Of a stretch of 64,000 nt of DNA, positions 63,574 through 64,000 are shown in pieces (position 1 is the first letter of the stretch; the number at the start of each line of letters is the position of its first letter). The notes below the pieces were generated by a model. That model did not search any database. It had not been told where the DNA came from and saw only the letters and a list, made by a program, of their open reading frames with translations. The translations under genes and the position numbers were made by a program. The stretch is from contig JBKBOU010000003.1 of NCBI GenBank assembly GCA_046293395.1, forward strand, positions 620,001 to 684,000, given 5' to 3'. This DNA comes from CAYNRA01 sp046293395. GTDB taxonomy: Bacteria; Bacteroidota; Bacteroidia; Cytophagales; Spirosomataceae.

Positions 63574-64000
63574 ATGCGTTATTTTTTTGTATTTCTTCTT
63601 CTACCATTCCTCTCGTCAGGACAAAAAGGTAAGATTTCAGGTAGTGTAAAAATAGAAAATCGCGGGATTTCTGGTGCGATGGTATTTACCAAAGACGGAA
63701 AATCGTTTACCGAGACAAGCGCAGATGGTCGCTATTCATTGACTCTTCCTTACGGAACGTACACTTTGGTTGCCTTTGCTGAAGGCTATAACCAAACAGA
63801 AATAACTACAAGCTTACAAAACCCGCAAAGCACGCTCGATATTGAGCTAAGTATTTTGAGTAAAGAACTGGACGAAGTGAAAATCAATGCCGAACGCGAA
63901 CGAACTTTTGGCATCACACGTCTTCGCTCGGTAGAAGGGCTCAATATTTTTGAAGCAAAAAAGTCTGAAGTCATTGTTTTAAAAGACATGACGGCGAATC
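63574..64000 (+). CDS. TonB-dependent receptor, FecA-like (3' truncated by window)
   Basis: The visible 142 codons start at ATG 63574, two bases after the HTTM stop. They encode a signal peptide (RYFFVFLLLPFLSSGQKG), a CarboxypepD_reg-like domain (about 20-95, GKISGSVKIENRGISGAMVF, DGRYSLTLPYGTYTL) and the beginning of a plug (RSVEGLNIFEAKKSEVIVLK) that resembles iron-citrate receptors. The order DUF4856, imelysin, HTTM, TonB receptor fits a metal-uptake operon; the receptor is the probable outer-membrane gate. The rest lies beyond the window. Confidence 0.85.
   Translation, partial: MRYFFVFLLLPFLSSGQKGKISGSVKIENRGISGAMVFTKDGKSFTETSADGRYSLTLPYGTYTLVAFAEGYNQTEITTSLQNPQSTLDIELSILSKELDEVKINAERERTFGITRLRSVEGLNIFEAKKSEVIVLKDMTAN

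Noticed and set aside
1..64000. CRISPR array
   Set aside because: No regularly spaced short repeats with unique spacers are seen anywhere in the window, and there is no cas gene.

Overview
The window reads as a chromosomal segment of a Bacteroidota bacterium, most likely a pigmented member of the order Cytophagales. The evidence is two SusC/SusD pairs, DUF5686, DUF4856/imelysin/HTTM genes, TonB receptors with an N-terminal carboxypeptidase-like repeat, and many promoters of the Bacteroidota type (a -33 TTTG and a -7 TAnnTTTG). Most of it is ordinary chromosome with several accessory blocks. No tRNA, rRNA, CRISPR array or intact mobile element is visible.

Layout. 1-1.7 kb: the end of an NMT1/THI5-like binding protein and a membrane protein. 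1.8-7.7 kb: an accessory block with a one-polypeptide Eco57I-type restriction-modification enzyme, a Fic AMP-transferase and a zinc-ribbon protein. The Fic gene lies between two exact 37-bp direct repeats, and the repeat contains the start of the zinc-ribbon gene. 7.8-15.5 kb (minus strand): a TonB receptor, then the unit priA, holin-X-like, NagX-like acyltransferase, DUF1080. 15.9-19.2 kb: a carotenoid unit with an ECF sigma factor, crtI and crtB. An ECF-type promoter candidate and a small promoter-terminator unit lie between sigma and crtI. 19.2-31.6 kb: an EamA transporter, a DUF5686 protein, prfA, a molybdenum-cofactor cluster (moaA, moeA, moaC, ModF-like ABC protein), a transposase fragment and a YdiJ-type dehydrogenase.

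31.9-37.5 kb: two tandem paralogous membrane regulators (TPR, one membrane helix, AraC-like HTH), then a divergent Lrp/AsnC regulator and ornithine aminotransferase. 37.7-42.4 kb: a solitary 1565-residue fusion of a sacsin/Hsp90-like GHKL ATPase with a superfamily 1 helicase. It is AT-rich and looks like a horizontally acquired defence gene; it is the best candidate here for an undescribed system. 42.7-46.7 kb: a rearranged str locus with rpsL-rpsG on the minus strand and fusA divergent on the plus strand. 46.9-59.7 kb: a carbohydrate region with a GPH symporter, a GH43 enzyme and two SusC/SusD pairs. The two susC genes have nearly identical leaders and signal peptides and share an upstream element. 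59.9-64 kb: DUF4856, imelysin, HTTM and a FecA-like TonB receptor (cut by the window end), behind a promoter with two 19-bp palindromes. This is probably a metal- or iron-controlled uptake operon.

All names come from reading motifs by eye. No database search was run, and GC statements are hand counts of short samples.
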